A stretch of DNA of 64,000 bases from Triatoma infestans (Eukaryota; Arthropoda; Insecta; Hemiptera; Reduviidae): contig JAAEAF010000232.1 in assembly GCA_011037195.1 (NCBI GenBank), positions 62,001 through 126,000 of the forward strand, given 5' to 3'. Below, piece after piece: positions 63,288-64,000 of the stretch. Positions within the stretch are counted from its first letter, which is position 1. Every line of letters begins with the position of its first letter. Below the pieces are notes generated by a model. That model had not been told where the DNA came from. It saw only the letters and a list, made by a program, of their open reading frames with translations, and did not search any database. Both the position numbers and the translations under genes were made by a program.

Positions 63288-64000
63288 TTCGATGATATCC
63301 CTGTTTATCAGCGGCCACGTAGATTGTCACCTGGTACAAGCTTGAAGTTGATCATCAAATTGAACGGTGGCTGGAAGAAGGCATTATACGGCGCAGCTCC
63401 TCTACCTACGCTAGTCCCATAGTAATTGTTAGAAAAAAAAGTGGTGAGGCCCGCATATGTGTGGACTATCGAGCATTAAATCGCAAGACGATTAAGGAAC
63501 GATTCCCGACCCCATCGATTGACGAGCAGCTGAATGGCTTTGAAGGCGCCGCAGTGTTTATTAAATTAGACTTGAAGAATGGCTACTTCCATGTACCAGT
63601 AGACGAAAGCAGTCAGAAATATACCGCCTTCGTTGTACCGGATGGACATTATGAATTTTTGAAAGCACCGTTTGGGTTATGCAACTCATCAGCAGTTTTT
63701 CAAAAGCACATCATTGCAATATTCCGGGATATGATTGCTGCGGGTATCCTATGCATATACGTCGACGATTTCATCATTCCAGCAAGAGATCGTTGTGTGG
63801 CAATTGAAAAGTTTAAATTGGTTTTGGATCGAGCGGCTGAATATGGCCTTCAATTCAATTGGGCAAAATGTGAATTTATGAAAGAAGAAGTAGAGTATCT
63901 AGGACACGCAATCAAGAAAGGGAGGATCGAACCTTCCAAATCAAAATCAAGGGTGATTGAGAATTTTCCACAACCGCATAATATAAGTCACTTCAGAGCT
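63288..64000 (+). pseudogene. Gypsy 1 reverse transcriptase, continues past the window
   Basis: After the provirus the + strand continues with 'DDIPVYQRPRRLSP' and, after a one-base frameshift near 63333, an open frame from 63335 to the window end: 'LEVDHQIERWLEEGIIRRSS', 'ARICVDYRALNRKTIKERFP', 'FIKLDLKNGYFHVPVDESSQ' (first catalytic Asp), 'APFGLCNSSAVFQKHI', the catalytic 'CIYVDDFIIP' (about 63751-63780) and 'LQFNWAKCEFMKEEVEYLGH'. It has the RT blocks of Ty3/Gypsy elements and the orientation of the Gag at 53448. The protease end and the protease-RT spacer, which should separate them, are missing. Confidence 0.85.

Overview
The window is AT-rich animal DNA (by eye about two-thirds A+T) that is mostly transposable elements. 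The only host genes I recognise are members of one lipocalin family. Three facts suggest an insect, most likely a blood-feeding reduviid bug (Triatominae): the genes are split into short exons with shared intron phases; the exons spell secreted lipocalins with a G-x-WY strand, a 'TDY-x2-YSI-x-Y-x-C' strand and scattered cysteines, as in triatomine salivary lipocalins (triabin, nitrophorin and relatives); and the repeats (errantivirus-like, Jockey/CR1, RTE, Penelope-like, Helitron, tRNA-derived SINEs) are typical of insects. The species call is inference.

Layout. 0-1.5 kb: SINEs and a decayed non-LTR retrotransposon. 1.9-9.8 kb: lipocalin gene 1 on the + strand (exons 2-5; first exon not found), with introns filled by a Penelope-type element, a SINE and two RNase H-bearing non-LTR remnants. 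10.4-15.7 kb: a nearly full-length but frameshifted CR1/Jockey-group non-LTR element on the - strand. 16.7-19.3 kb: a second, decayed one on the + strand. 19.8-23 kb: several palindromic Penelope-type elements, one retaining the PLE C-terminal coding end. 26.4-32.3 kb: lipocalin gene 2, complete in five exons. 29.2-34.6 kb and 47.8-52.6 kb are an inverted duplication; the second arm carries exons 3-5 of lipocalin gene 3 on the - strand. Between the arms lie a Helitron-interrupted repeat, non-LTR fragments, a 16-bp-TSD non-LTR insertion and a GC-rich Ty3/Gypsy fragment. 52.6 kb to the end: a + strand Ty3/Gypsy element (LTR, tRNA-Pro-like PBS, SAP-domain Gag, protease, RT) broken by a palindromic Penelope-type element in gag and by a defective errantivirus-like provirus on the - strand, which itself carries a Jockey insertion.

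Main points. (1) Elements of four unrelated sequence families share one architecture: two inverted arms, a one-sided terminal extension of 28-43 nt (33 nt in three cases), a 12-13 bp target-site duplication, and a hammerhead-like core ending in CGAAAC. One retains a Penelope-like coding end, so I read all of them as Penelope-type retroelements, some of them short and non-autonomous. (2) The duplicated lipocalin exons differ far more than their introns, and one splice acceptor has moved in frame, which suggests accelerated evolution of the secreted protein. (3) Nested insertions give a readable relative order of events.
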